A stretch of DNA of 64,000 nucleotides from Kiritimatiellia bacterium (GCA_028716365.1 JAQUPZ010000005.1:124001-188000); one strand, 5' to 3'; positions 1 to 10,234 are shown, numbered from the stretch's first letter. The notes: a model not told the origin generated them from the sequence alone. Translations and numbers: made by a program.

Positions 1-1057
1 TACTTTTTGCCTCTCTTATCCTGTTGACGTTTATTACCTACTATGAACTTCTTAAAGAAGGAATAGTAACCACCAATATATTACACTTAAAAGACTACGA
101 TAAAAGTGGGTTAAAGGAAATTATCGAGATAACCCTCTTGTGTGGAATTCCAGCCGCCCTTCTGGGATTGCTGGGCGGTTGGTTTCTGATACAGAAGGCA
201 TTGAAGCCAATTGGGGAAATGACCATGGTTGCGAGTAGAATACACGAAGGAAATCTGAAAGCCAGATTGCCGTGTTCCGGGAATGGCGATGAGATTGATA
301 CGCTGAGTGATGTGTTTAACCAGATGACTACCCGGCTTGATAATTCTTTCCAGCAAATCCATGAATTCACGTTACACGCTTCTCATGAACTCAAGACACC
401 ATTGACGATTCTTCACGGTGAACTGGAGAACGCGCTGAAGGACAAGGACCTGAGTTCCGCCCAAAGCGAACGTGTGGCGTGCGAGATTGACGAGGTACAG
501 AGGTTGGCCCGCATCGTGGACGGGTTGACGTTCCTGACAAAGGCTGGAGCTGGCCGAGTTGCGTTCGCCAAGGAGTTGCTCCGGTTCGACGAACTCTTGA
601 GGGACGCCTACGCCGATGCACTGGTCCTTGCGAAATCGCAGGATGTGACGGTAACTCTGGCGGACTGCGAAGAGACCTGGATTCATGGAGACCGTCACCG
701 TCTGCGGCAACTGCTTCTGAATCTTACGGACAATGCTGTGAAATACAACCGTGTTGGTGGAATGTTACAATGGGGGTGCGTCAGAACGCAGATGGCGTAC
801 TTCTTTCGGTGTCAAACACTGGCCCTGGTGTCCCACACGAATTACAAGATCGGATCTTTGAACCCTTCTTTAGGGGAGATCTCAGTCACAGCGATAGTGT
901 GGAAGGATGTGGTCTCGGATTGAGCATCTGCCGATTTATTTCGGAAATCCATAACGCGCGAATCACATTCACTTCCGAACCTGGGTTGCGGACAGAAGTG
1001 ACCGTCACGTTTCCGCCATCCGAGCCTCAGCGCTTTACACATGAACTGAAGAAATAA
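1..1057 (+). pseudogene. Sensor histidine kinase, 5'-truncated by window and frameshifted
   Basis: Membrane sensor kinase of a two-component system. The reading frame is open to the first base, so the N-terminus lies outside the window. From about nt 24 it encodes a transmembrane segment, a HAMP linker (KALKPIGEM), the HisKA phospho-acceptor motif ASHELKTPL with its histidine near nt 384, and the N-box NLTDNAVKYN. The frame then breaks: the G1 (NTGPGVP), F (IFEPFFRG) and G2 (GLGLSI) boxes continue in another frame from about nt 761 to the stop at 1057. Restoring one base between nt 758 and 761 (a Gly codon in GGT-GG-AAT) rejoins both halves. This is a single-base deletion, either a real mutation or a sequence error. 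Its partner regulator would lie upstream. The adjacent lipid A genes suggest an envelope-stress role by inference. Confidence 0.85.
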
Positions 1058-1084
1058 CATTTACACACAAGTATGAGCATTAAA

Positions 1085-1198
1085 ATGGGAGTAGAAATTA
1101 TGATGCAGGCATTCAGTATTAAACCGAATGAAGATAACGGAACGTGCGTGCAACTTACTTGGCTCAAAGCCCGCGCGAAAGATAACTTTCTAGGGTAA
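1085..1198 (+). other. 37-residue ORF, possible kinase ATPase-domain remnant
   Basis: A short open frame directly after the kinase ends in residues such as NGTCVQLTWLK, which resemble the last strand of a GHKL ATPase domain. It may be the C-terminal scrap of a second kinase gene. It has no clear ribosome binding site, and expression as a free peptide is doubtful. Confidence 0.25.
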
Positions 1199-1209
1199 AA
1201 AGTAGAATC

Positions 1210-1893
1210 ATGATTTTCAGACGTTGGATGATGCGGTGGCTATACGGGTGTGTTTTCTTCGGTACGATGTTTTCTGTGGCGTTGCCGTCAGAAGCAGTAG
1301 AATCCGATGGAGGCGCGAAAGATCGGTGGGCGGGCTTTTATGTATCGCACGGAATTTCGCATCGATTCTGGAGCACTAAGAATTACAAAGGATATGAAAA
1401 CAACACTTTAGGTTTATTCGAGGAATGGGAAACGACTCGTTGGACGAGTTCAATAATTCCCTACATGGCTAGTGTACGCGGAGAATTACGTTATATGGAT
1501 CTTTTCGGCACCATTGAATTGTTAGAAAAGCAAGTTCTGCCGGAAGGGCGTGATGGAGGGCCTTATTTAAAGAACCTGTCGTCTCTTTGGCAAATTGCCG
1601 TGCTATGTGTACCACGGTTGGTTTTCTTTCCGAATTCCTCATTCCGTCCATCCTTTCATGCGGGGATTGGCCTTTCCTTGTTAAATGACAAGGTTTTGGA
1701 TGATGGTACTAGATATAATTTCAATTTACTTACAGGTTGTGGCCTTGAAATTGATTTTTTCCGGCAATGGACCATGCTTGCCGACATACGATTGGAACAT
1801 TTTTCTAATGGTGGCCTCATGTATTTGACTAATAGGGCCGTGATTGGGATGGAATCTGTCAGCGGAGTGATCGGACTGCGACACCCTTTTTGA
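1210..1893 (+). CDS. PagL-like lipid A 3-O-deacylase (acyloxyacyl hydrolase family)
   Basis: Predicted outer-membrane beta-barrel enzyme of 227 residues that would remove the 3-O acyl chain of lipid A. It has an N-terminal signal peptide (hydrophobic to about residue 24, then SEAVES), alternating amphipathic strands through the body, and the motif LEHFSNGG near residues 196-202. That motif matches the His-x-Ser-Asn active-site signature of the PagL family. The length is slightly above the usual 150-190 residues. It sits between a sensor kinase and two ArnT-like transferases, which supports an outer-membrane remodelling role. The family call rests on the motif, the size and the barrel-like pattern; another small outer-membrane barrel is possible but less likely. 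Confidence 0.7.
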   Translation: MIFRRWMMRWLYGCVFFGTMFSVALPSEAVESDGGAKDRWAGFYVSHGISHRFWSTKNYKGYENNTLGLFEEWETTRWTSSIIPYMASVRGELRYMDLFGTIELLEKQVLPEGRDGGPYLKNLSSLWQIAVLCVPRLVFFPNSSFRPSFHAGIGLSLLNDKVLDDGTRYNFNLLTGCGLEIDFFRQWTMLADIRLEHFSNGGLMYLTNRAVIGMESVSGVIGLRHPF

Positions 1894-1959
1894 TACGGGT
1901 ATCTTCGGTCGTGAAGGCTGGGTAATCATCCAGGGAAAAGAAACAGGATACAGGTAATT

Positions 1960-3609
1960 ATGAAATCTTTCTTGGCTGTCATACTGCTTGTCGTGATCGT
2001 CTATATCCTTCCCCTGAACGTTCGTCCGTTGGCCATGCCTGACGAGACCCGATATGCAGAAATCCCAAGGGAGATGATTGCGAGTGGTGACTGGATTGTA
2101 CCACGCCTCAACGGTATTCGATATTTCGAGAAGCCCGCGATGGGATACTGGCTTACAGGAATATGCATTAAACTTTTCGGTGAATACCCGTTTTCCATTC
2201 GTCTTCCATCAGTTCTTACCACTGGCATATCAGCACTTGCGCTCCTGCTTTTTGTCCGCAGAATAACAGGCAGAGATTCATTTGCGTTCCTGGCCGCTGT
2301 AATATTTCTAACATCCATAGAAGTTTTCGCTATTGGCACATTCGCGGTTCTGGACGCTCCACTATCGTTGTTCATCACGCTTATCATGATCTTCTTTTTC
2401 ATGGCTTATTCGGAACTATCTCCGCTGCGACAGCGCATATTTCTCGTTCTATGTGGAGTGTTTTGTGGTGCGGCTTTTTTAATAAAAGGGTTCCTCGCTT
2501 TTGCAATTCCATGCGTCAGCATAGTTCCATTCCTTTTTATCGAGAAACGTTTAAAGGATGTCTTCAGGTTTGGTTTTATCCCGTTAATCGCGGCTGTTCT
2601 GGTAACTCTTCCATGGGTAATACTTATTCATATCAGAGAGCCCGACTACTGGAGGTATTTTTTCTGGGTCGAACATGTACAACGATTCTTTGCTCATGCA
2701 TCGCACGCACAGCATCCGGAGACGATCTGGTTCTTCATCCCTGTCATTCTGCTAGGCTTTATCCCGTGGACTTTTGTCATACCTGCCGCAATCAAAGGAC
2801 TACGTGACGAAAATGAGAACACCACGCTCCTGAGATTCGTCTTATGCTGGATCATCTTTCCGTTTATTATGTTGTCAGTTTCAAAGGGAAAGCTTGCCAC
2901 GTATATTCTGCCACTATATCCGCCAATGGCGATAGCGATATCACTTGGACTTGTCAGTTACCTCAAACGCAATTCTGTGCCTGCCTTCAAAAAAGGCGCC
3001 ATTATCTCCACGTTTTTCGGGCTCATCATTATCGGGGTATTGATTTTTGGACAGAAAATAGGATTCAAATCAATAGATGTTTTTGCTCCGGGTGAGGAAC
3101 ACAAACTCGTGTTGGCTGTCGTAGCGGCCTGTTCGTGGACTACCATCTCGTTGGTTTCTGCAGTTATCCGGCACAGGTTTGCAAGTCTCACGATCTATGC
3201 TGCAGCCACCCTGGTTCTGTTAATTGTTGCACCATTTGTACTCCCGGATCGGGTCCTCCACGATAAGAGATATCTGCCGGAAACCCTGATTCAACGGAAT
3301 ATCGACAAAATCCAGCCGGATTCGCATATTTTCTCCGATGCTGAAGATACTCCGGCAATATGCTGGACCCTCAAAAGAAGTGATGTGACAATATTGGACA
3401 GTACTGGTGAATTTGCTTATGGTCTCAAGTACGAGGACTCAAAGCATCGTCTAATAAATCACAAAGACTTGCGTAGAAAAATCAAGAAAGGCATTCCAGG
3501 AAAAAATATCCTGATAGATGAAACGAATGATATCAGTGAATTCTTGGAATCATTACCCAAGCCGCTTTTCAAAGATATTGAGAATGCATTCCTATTCGCT
3601 CAATTCTGA
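1960..3609 (+). CDS. ArnT-like glycosyltransferase (GT83/PMT family), copy 1
   Basis: Polytopic inner-membrane glycosyltransferase of 549 residues. It starts with a membrane helix followed by the first periplasmic loop with DETRYAEIPREM, the hallmark of ArnT and related undecaprenyl-phosphate-sugar transferases, and then SGDWIVPRLNGIRYFEKP. About 11-12 hydrophobic segments follow and a soluble C-terminal domain from about residue 440. ArnT moves an aminoarabinose from its lipid carrier to lipid A phosphate. The sugar used here cannot be read from sequence, and no arnABC-like synthesis genes are in the window. It is 66 bp after the PagL-like gene and 67 bp before a paralogue in the same orientation, consistent with one operon. 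Confidence 0.85.
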   Translation: MKSFLAVILLVVIVYILPLNVRPLAMPDETRYAEIPREMIASGDWIVPRLNGIRYFEKPAMGYWLTGICIKLFGEYPFSIRLPSVLTTGISALALLLFVRRITGRDSFAFLAAVIFLTSIEVFAIGTFAVLDAPLSLFITLIMIFFFMAYSELSPLRQRIFLVLCGVFCGAAFLIKGFLAFAIPCVSIVPFLFIEKRLKDVFRFGFIPLIAAVLVTLPWVILIHIREPDYWRYFFWVEHVQRFFAHASHAQHPETIWFFIPVILLGFIPWTFVIPAAIKGLRDENENTTLLRFVLCWIIFPFIMLSVSKGKLATYILPLYPPMAIAISLGLVSYLKRNSVPAFKKGAIISTFFGLIIIGVLIFGQKIGFKSIDVFAPGEEHKLVLAVVAACSWTTISLVSAVIRHRFASLTIYAAATLVLLIVAPFVLPDRVLHDKRYLPETLIQRNIDKIQPDSHIFSDAEDTPAICWTLKRSDVTILDSTGEFAYGLKYEDSKHRLINHKDLRRKIKKGIPGKNILIDETNDISEFLESLPKPLFKDIENAFLFAQF

Positions 3610-3676
3610 ACAGAACCATCCCAGTTCGCAAAGGATGCAAGGTAAACTGGGGAAAAGAAACTAAAAATAAGTCATA

Positions 3677-5356
3677 ATGAAACAATTTCTGATTATTATT
3701 TTGATCGCAACAGTCGTTTATATCGTTCCACTGGGAGTGCGACCGATGTCCATTCCGGATGAATCCCGTTATGCCGAGATCCCTCGCGAAATGATTGTTT
3801 CAGGGGACTGGATCGTTCCGCACCTTAACGGTATGAGGTATTTTGAGAAACCAATTTTAGGCTACTGGATTAATGCTATTTCCATATTAGTATTCGGAGA
3901 AAATAATTTCGCCATAAGATTACCATCCGCGCTTTCTGTATTTATTTCTGCTTTTTTAATATTTCTCCTTGTCAGAAAGTTTGACAGAGATGACCGCAAA
4001 GCTGCTCTATCGGCAGCGGCTTTCCTGACATGTATCCTTGTGTTTGCTATTGGTGTTTTCAATGTTTTAGACAGCATGTTTGCGTTGTTCATCACTGGTA
4101 CAATGGTGTTTTTTTTCTTTGCTACCCAGGAATCTGAAATTAAACAGAGGAATCTTCTTCTTACGCTTTGCGGTGTTTGCTGTGGTCTTGCATTTCTAAC
4201 CAAGGGATTCCTTGCATTTGCACTTCCGGTTATCGGAATTCTTCCCTTCATGTTATGGGAAAAAAGGGCAAAGGACATCTTCAAATTTGCCTGGTTACCT
4301 GCCATCGTGGCAGTACTCGTTATATCACCATGGGCTGTGTTGATTCATCTTCGCGAGAAGGATTTTTGGTTCCAATTCTTCTGGGTGGAACATATCAGGC
4401 GATTCTTCTCGCCCAATAACATAGCTCAGCATGCGAAACCTTGCTGGTTTTTTGTACCTGTACTGGCCATAGGTCTGTTCCCATGGATAATGCTTGTACC
4501 GACAGCTTTGTCCGGCATGCGGCGGAAAGGTTTTTTAAATCCACTCTCTAGATTTACAATATGCTGGTTTATTTTCTTCTTCCTGTTTTTCTCTGCTTCA
4601 TCCGGAAAACTCGCGACTTATATTCTTCCCTGCTTTCCGCCCCTGATGATTCTTATCATTGATGGACTATTGAAGCATCTTGAACAAGGCAGAAGCTGGT
4701 TATTCTTTGGAACCACCGTGATAACAGCGGTCTTGATGGCAACAGCATCTCTATTTCTCGTCACCAGTCAGACATTCGACAGTATGGATAACCTGAGGGT
4801 ATACTGGGACGAAGAAGTATGGAAATGGAGGATTCTGGCAGCAGGATTTGGTGTTTTCAGCATATCGACTCTGTTGGCGTCAAATAAATCTGATATATAT
4901 AAACAGATTAAATTATACAGCATGGCTCCACTTCTTCTGTTATTTGCGGTTCATTTTACAGTACCCAAAACTTTTCGTTTTATATCAAAAGAATGCATGG
5001 ATCCGGTAGGAATGATTGAAAGTCATATGGACAAAATCGAACCAAATTCTGTCATCTTATCAGATGATTATTTTGTTCATGCCGTTTGCTGGGTTTCAAA
5101 GAGAACAAATATCTATTTATTCGAAAACGCTGGAGAATTAAAATACGGATTGAGTTATAATGATTCAAAACGCCACTGTATTCAACCAGAACAACTGAGA
5201 TATCTCACTAAACGGGCGAAAAGAACAGTTACCCTTATAACTAACACGACTGATTACGAAAGATATGGTGACCGACTTCCCAAACCTTTCTATATTGAAA
5301 ACACAAATGGTTTCGTCTTCGCTCAATATCGCTATGAAAGAAAAGACAAGAAATGA
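3677..5356 (+). CDS. ArnT-like glycosyltransferase (GT83/PMT family), copy 2
   Basis: Paralogue of the preceding gene, 559 residues, with the same architecture: N-terminal helix, loop with DESRYAEIPREM and SGDWIVPHLNGMRYFEKP, many membrane helices, KLATYILP near the end of the membrane domain, and a soluble C-terminal domain with matching sequence (the TNIYLFENAGELKYGLSYND region). The pair looks like a tandem duplication that has diverged substantially, so the copies may use different sugars or acceptor positions. The downstream end faces the convergent kinase-glycosidase gene across about 108 bp. Confidence 0.85.
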   Translation: MKQFLIIILIATVVYIVPLGVRPMSIPDESRYAEIPREMIVSGDWIVPHLNGMRYFEKPILGYWINAISILVFGENNFAIRLPSALSVFISAFLIFLLVRKFDRDDRKAALSAAAFLTCILVFAIGVFNVLDSMFALFITGTMVFFFFATQESEIKQRNLLLTLCGVCCGLAFLTKGFLAFALPVIGILPFMLWEKRAKDIFKFAWLPAIVAVLVISPWAVLIHLREKDFWFQFFWVEHIRRFFSPNNIAQHAKPCWFFVPVLAIGLFPWIMLVPTALSGMRRKGFLNPLSRFTICWFIFFFLFFSASSGKLATYILPCFPPLMILIIDGLLKHLEQGRSWLFFGTTVITAVLMATASLFLVTSQTFDSMDNLRVYWDEEVWKWRILAAGFGVFSISTLLASNKSDIYKQIKLYSMAPLLLLFAVHFTVPKTFRFISKECMDPVGMIESHMDKIEPNSVILSDDYFVHAVCWVSKRTNIYLFENAGELKYGLSYNDSKRHCIQPEQLRYLTKRAKRTVTLITNTTDYERYGDRLPKPFYIENTNGFVFAQYRYERKDKK

Positions 5357-5464
5357 AGCTTTCTGAAGACTGAAATCCATAGTTTTCACCAAAGTCTTTC
5401 GCCATCCCGATCTCACAAAGTCATAGAAAACGGAAGAGCTATAAGAAATCACGGAAACTCCAAC

Positions 5465-7654
5465 TTACTTTAAAAACACGTAGACCGGTCTACCGGAAAG
5501 AAGTACGTTTCCCGAACTATTTGCCAACTTCTCTCCGGTTGCACTGACAACATCCGAATATCCAAACGGAAGTTCGAAATTTATCTTCCCGGCGCTGGAA
5601 TAAGCAAGGCACACCTTCCTGTCATCACGTAATGTAAACATGAATAAATGTATTCCTTCTTTTTCCGCAGTCAGTTTTCCGAAAAATTCACTTTCCCCGA
5701 ACACCGACAGGAAATATTTCAACATCAGGTATGCCGGCCTTTTCCTCCAGTCTCGCGCATCGGCGTCATCTATCAACCCGTAACCCCTGGCAACTAGTCG
5801 CCACCAGAAAACACGATCTATCATTCCTGAACATATGGCCATTACAAGATAACGGAGCATGTAATCTGCATATTCATCTTCTGTAATACTGGGATCATTG
5901 AACCTCAACCCGGGGGATTCATAGGGAGAGCCGACAGGCGAATAAACACCCGTACCTTTTAGAGGCCAGTTCACCTCTGACACCACCACGTTGTCATCGC
6001 ATTTCGAGGAACATCGTGCAATTGCCTTTACCAGCGCAAATTTTTCCAGCGCGGACAAAGGTCCCTGCCTGTTCTCTGGCGCCCCTCGCCTGTCCACATA
6101 CAAATGGTGCGATAAAGCCGAAAGATGTAATTTCTCCGGCACATTATCCAGAGCAGCCATAAGGAAAGGATACTCAAAGTCAATTACCGCCGGACCCATG
6201 AACTTAATATCAGGATACCGGTCGGTAATTGCCGCTACGGCATCTACCAGCCGCCGGTGTTCTTCAAAATCCCAGACTCCCCACTTCACCCTGTTTATCG
6301 CATGCCCTATTTCCACTGAATCAACATATCCATTGATTCGTTCAAGAACATACGCAACAAACAATGCCCATACCCTGGGGTTAGTCACCGCATTACGATC
6401 CTGGACCAGTGCAACAGAAACCGAATGCCCTTCTCCATGCAGTGTTTTGACAATATGAGCCAGGAATCCCCATTCCTTCTCACTTTCATGCGAATAAAAC
6501 CTCATAAGAACTGGAATGGTTCCGAGTTCTTTCAACAAGGTAAGTTCCCTGTCTGCTGTTTCCGGCTTGGGATTGATAGCCATACCAATCCTGTCCTTGA
6601 GAGAGACCGGTTTCTGATAACAATTCCTGAGCAAAGCAGTGTATTGCATCCAGACCGGGAACAAACCTGGAATCGTTGTTTTCACCACTTGCAGAGGCCT
6701 CTCCAGACCATAATATCTTGAACGATCCGCCGGTCTCATGATACTTATGGGCTGACCTGATCGTTCATCCCATATCCACATATCTTTTTCAGATGGATAA
6801 TCTGTCCTGCCGCGTTCCTTCTTTTTAATCTTTCGTGTCCGTATTGGATGTCTAATCCAGCGTGTCCCAGAATGAATTGAATACAGACGTCTGTACCATT
6901 TCTCCCATTTCTGAAATTCGGAAGGAGGAACAGTTGGCGCAAAATACATTTCTTTGAAAACCCTCAGCAGGTCCGACGGAAGATAGATTCTGGAAATATC
7001 ACGAGCTCTTTCCCGCAACGAAAGTTGCTTGTTGGTTCTTCCACGATTCAAATCAACGAACTGAACATCACCCCATGAAGAGTCATCCTTCCTGCGCAGT
7101 AAAATATTCTGATTACCCAGATCGTTATGAATGAAACCAGCATCATGCATAGCCCTTACAGAACTGGCAACACATTGAAGAAGAGACATGAACTTTTCAC
7201 ACTCAGGGTCATGCATGAACAAACGAATCAGCTCGTCTTTAAAACTCACCAAGCCATGCTGATATTCGGCAAGATAATAGCTCTCACCCAGTTGCTTATC
7301 CTGCCAGCATTCCAGAAAACCAACAGGAGGAGGCGTCCCTACTCCTTTGCCGACAAGACAGGAAGCTGCTTCCCACGTTCGCCTGGCCTTCGAACCTCTT
7401 TTCTCGTCGATCCTGTCCTTCATTGCAGACTGACGACCAAACACTTTTACAACCAACTCGAGAGGTTTATCGTGACAGGAAAGTGTGATCTTGATGTTGC
7501 GATTCCGCCCGGATGTGATGACTTCAGCATTGCTGGCTTCCAGCAAATTCGAAATGTCCTCCAACTGTTTCAGAAACCCGGCATCTTTGTATTTCTCACC
7601 ACAAATACCAGTATACCATCCTACTGAAATCTCGTTTGCCGCCTTCAAAGTCAT
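5465..7654 (-). CDS. LPS-kinase-like domain fused to a TIM-barrel glycosidase-like domain
   Basis: A 729-residue protein with two parts. Residues about 45-270 form a WaaP/Kdo-kinase-type fold: Lys70 in VVKVFG, the catalytic loop HNDLGNQN (His176, Asp178, Asn183) and the metal-binding Asp201 in VQFVDLNRGR. WaaP-family kinases phosphorylate core heptose or Kdo of LPS. Residues about 340-729 read as an (alpha/beta)8 barrel, with SVEIGHAIN and VVSEVNWPL as plausible acid/base and nucleophile strands, followed by a small C-terminal beta domain (GRPVYVFLK). No signal peptide is seen, so it should be cytoplasmic, which is odd for a glycosidase. The barrel may bind or trim a lipid-linked glycan. It converges on the ArnT genes. 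The start at ATG 7654 has no strong ribosome binding site. Confidence 0.65.
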   Translation of the reverse strand: MTLKAANEISVGWYTGICGEKYKDAGFLKQLEDISNLLEASNAEVITSGRNRNIKITLSCHDKPLELVVKVFGRQSAMKDRIDEKRGSKARRTWEAASCLVGKGVGTPPPVGFLECWQDKQLGESYYLAEYQHGLVSFKDELIRLFMHDPECEKFMSLLQCVASSVRAMHDAGFIHNDLGNQNILLRRKDDSSWGDVQFVDLNRGRTNKQLSLRERARDISRIYLPSDLLRVFKEMYFAPTVPPSEFQKWEKWYRRLYSIHSGTRWIRHPIRTRKIKKKERGRTDYPSEKDMWIWDERSGQPISIMRPADRSRYYGLERPLQVVKTTIPGLFPVWMQYTALLRNCYQKPVSLKDRIGMAINPKPETADRELTLLKELGTIPVLMRFYSHESEKEWGFLAHIVKTLHGEGHSVSVALVQDRNAVTNPRVWALFVAYVLERINGYVDSVEIGHAINRVKWGVWDFEEHRRLVDAVAAITDRYPDIKFMGPAVIDFEYPFLMAALDNVPEKLHLSALSHHLYVDRRGAPENRQGPLSALEKFALVKAIARCSSKCDDNVVVSEVNWPLKGTGVYSPVGSPYESPGLRFNDPSITEDEYADYMLRYLVMAICSGMIDRVFWWRLVARGYGLIDDADARDWRKRPAYLMLKYFLSVFGESEFFGKLTAEKEGIHLFMFTLRDDRKVCLAYSSAGKINFELPFGYSDVVSATGEKLANSSGNVLLSGRPVYVFLK

Positions 7655-7822
7655 ATGAGGCCAAAATATACTCTACTTTCATTATGGTCAAGCGCAGCCT
7701 GCGGCAGGCCATTGTTAAATGCTATTTTCGAGAAACACACGGATATTACAGATCAGAGAACAGCTATGGCCTTGCTCCAATACGTAATCACTGTAGGAGA
7801 GAAACGATCAACAACAGGACGG

Positions 7823-8500
7823 TCAGCCTTCGTTAATTAACCTGGCAGCACATTCCGGACAATAACCATGAGTAAAATTTGCTTCAGAATGATCCCTGAC
7901 ATATACTTCCACTTGTTGCCAGAAACCATTATCAGACCTGACTTTCTTGCAGGCCGCGCAAATTGGTATCAAACCTCTCAATTTCTTGATTTTCGCAAGG
8001 GCTTCTTGAAGTTCCTTGATAAGCCCCTCTCGTTCTGTTTCCAATTTCACCTGCGTGGTTACATCGCGAATGATACCTACTATAAATTTATCACTTGTTT
8101 CCGAATCTGTAAGCAGTGACTTCTTCGTGGAGATTACATGGATATTTCCATCCGGATACGTGATATTTTCCTGATTCAAGTTTACCTTGCCTGTTTGAAG
8201 GACCAAAGTATCTTTTTCCCGGAAAACATCAGCTTCAGCCTTCGGGTGAAAATCATAGTCACCTTTTCCTATCAACATTTCCCGTTCATGCCCTATTTGC
8301 CTGCAACATGCGTCATTCAAAAGCACCCACTTATGTTGTCTATCCTTAACGAAAATGGGATCATCTATGCAATTGATAATATTATTTAAAAACCTTATTG
8401 ATTTCCTGGATTCTTTTTGCGTTTCCCTAAGTTTATTAATTTCTTCTTTCAACTCTTTTATTTTTAGTTCCAGTTCTTCGTAGGTCGGTTTCGTCTCCAT
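7823..8500 (-). CDS. PAS-domain sensor protein with C-terminal Cys motif
   Basis: Soluble protein of 225 residues. ATG 8500 is chosen because GAGGAGG stands 5-10 nt upstream; a longer in-frame start at 8524 lies before that site. An N-terminal coiled coil (EELELKIKELKEEINKL) precedes one PAS domain (INCIDDPIFVKDRQHKWVLLN and GIIRDVTTQVKLE at its end). A second coiled coil leads to LIPICAACKKVRSDNGFW and YCPECA, a two-CxxC element often attached to PAS or receiver domains that may bind metal. There is no kinase, GGDEF or HTH output, so it may act by protein-protein contact. It is flanked by divergent and unrelated genes. Confidence 0.75.
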   Translation of the reverse strand: METKPTYEELELKIKELKEEINKLRETQKESRKSIRFLNNIINCIDDPIFVKDRQHKWVLLNDACCRQIGHEREMLIGKGDYDFHPKAEADVFREKDTLVLQTGKVNLNQENITYPDGNIHVISTKKSLLTDSETSDKFIVGIIRDVTTQVKLETEREGLIKELQEALAKIKKLRGLIPICAACKKVRSDNGFWQQVEVYVRDHSEANFTHGYCPECAARLINEG

Positions 8501-8684
8501 AAAAACCTCCTCGGGTTTCAACATTCATTTTCACACATCCAATTAAGGATGCTAAGATGAATCCAATTCATATGATGTATGATATTTTACATAAACAATA
8601 AGATATGTAAAGCAATGAAGATAAGGTACGTTGCAACAGTCTCCGAAAGGGTAATAGTTCAAAAATCAACCAAGCCTATTCTAT

Positions 8685-9992
8685 TTATTTCTTGGCGCTG
8701 GGTGTGGCATCAGCTTTAAGATCACCCAAAGCATACTGCATTCCATCGAGATAATGCTGAAGAATAGTCGATGTCCACCAAACCGGGTGTTGATGGCCAA
8801 AAGAGCAATAGAAAACCCGCCCCTTACCTTTCTCGCGGATCCAGCTTATCGCATAATCATGGTCCTGACGATTCTCACCTTTTTTGAAACCGGGTTTTCC
8901 CGGATCGTCCGGCAGTGTTGAAATATCAATACTTAACAGGATACGTAAATTTTCACGGGAATACGGATCGCGGAAGGTATACATCTCATCCAAGAAATCA
9001 AATCCTTCGCCCTTGAATGCTGCATTGATCGGGTTCTTGGGATCCTCGTTGCGAACCTTGATCTTGTAGAACGGATGTCCGGCAAAATAGCCACCCATCA
9101 TTGCGCCGTATTCCTTCCAATCATACGCACAGTCTGTGGCGGCATGACTGCCGGCAATACCTTTACCGTTTTCAACAAAATCAAGAAGGCTCTTGCGAAG
9201 GCGTTCGTTGACAGTCTTGTCGGGATCACCGAACAACGGGCCGGTGGTTTCCATCATCATCACTGCATCAAACTGCGCCAGCGTTTCAGGTTCAAACATG
9301 TACCGGTCATTGCTGATAAGAGTCTGCCATGCACCGGTCTTCTGCCCTATCAGCAGGATTGTTCGCGCGCCTAGCGGAATTGAATCATGCGGGAAACCAA
9401 GCGTCATAGTATACACCAGTACTTTGCGCGGTTTTGCAGGTTGTTCGGTTGCCTTCACTGGTAGTACTTCAGCCACTTTGGCAATCTCTTCAGCCTCAGG
9501 CATCATGAAACTGTCACCTTTTTTCTTTAATTTCAGCGAATTGCTCAACGACTGGGGATTTTCGACTTTATCAACGAAGTACAACTCTATTTGATGTTCT
9601 TTATCGAACTCAGGCAGTTTGATAATTTCCACAGACTGCTTCTTCGGAGTAATTGGCAGAAATTTAAAGGAAAATTTATCAACCTTTTTCTTTTCCATTT
9701 TGCCGGTCTTGTTATTTTTCTGTTCCTGTTCAACCTGGATGGCGCATTTCACAGCCATTTGAAGTGATTTTCCTGCGATCGCGTCATCAGCCAAATACGA
9801 GATCTGGTAAGTAATCGGTTTACCGGCCTTGGCCGCATCGGCCCCCCAGAGGATGATCCGACCTTTCGGAGGAACTACAGGAAAACCTGCCGGAGCATTG
9901 TCTGTACTGAGTTGCGGTGCCGGTGATTCCGCAGCAAGAACTGTTACGGCCATTATACTGATTATGAATGATAGTGAATTGGTAAGTTTCAT
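8685..9992 (-). CDS. Exported ThuA-domain protein
   Basis: 435 residues. The signal peptide is residues 1-21 (ending LAAES). An N-terminal beta-rich region of about 170 residues contains a Lys-rich stretch (NNKTGKMEKKKVDKF). A ThuA-like class I glutamine-amidotransferase fold follows from about residue 185: KVLVYTMTLGFPHDSIP, FDAVMMMET, GKGIAGSHAATDCAYDW, GGYFAGHPF, GRVFYCSFGHQHPVW. ThuA-like proteins in this phylum group are numerous secreted proteins tied to sugar catabolism, but their reaction is not established. The gene has a clear AAGGAG site upstream of ATG 9992. It is divergent from the DUF4091 gene across 242 bp. Confidence 0.8.
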   Translation of the reverse strand: MKLTNSLSFIISIMAVTVLAAESPAPQLSTDNAPAGFPVVPPKGRIILWGADAAKAGKPITYQISYLADDAIAGKSLQMAVKCAIQVEQEQKNNKTGKMEKKKVDKFSFKFLPITPKKQSVEIIKLPEFDKEHQIELYFVDKVENPQSLSNSLKLKKKGDSFMMPEAEEIAKVAEVLPVKATEQPAKPRKVLVYTMTLGFPHDSIPLGARTILLIGQKTGAWQTLISNDRYMFEPETLAQFDAVMMMETTGPLFGDPDKTVNERLRKSLLDFVENGKGIAGSHAATDCAYDWKEYGAMMGGYFAGHPFYKIKVRNEDPKNPINAAFKGEGFDFLDEMYTFRDPYSRENLRILLSIDISTLPDDPGKPGFKKGENRQDHDYAISWIREKGKGRVFYCSFGHQHPVWWTSTILQHYLDGMQYALGDLKADATPSAKK

Positions 9993-10234
9993 AGAAGATA
10001 CTCCTTTTTTTTGCTTGGTTTTTCACACTCAACCAAACCTCTATAATAACGTCAACCCATTTATGAATAATTGCCATCGTATCGGGGACATCTCCTGATT
10101 TTTTCCTTGTTGAGGTAATAAACTAAATGTAGCTTATTCTCAATTCGACAACCTTATGGCAAGGTTACCTGTGTAGTTGCTGAATAAGTAAACATTCCAA
10201 AGATCAGAATCCAAAGATCGAAAAAGGAGAGACA

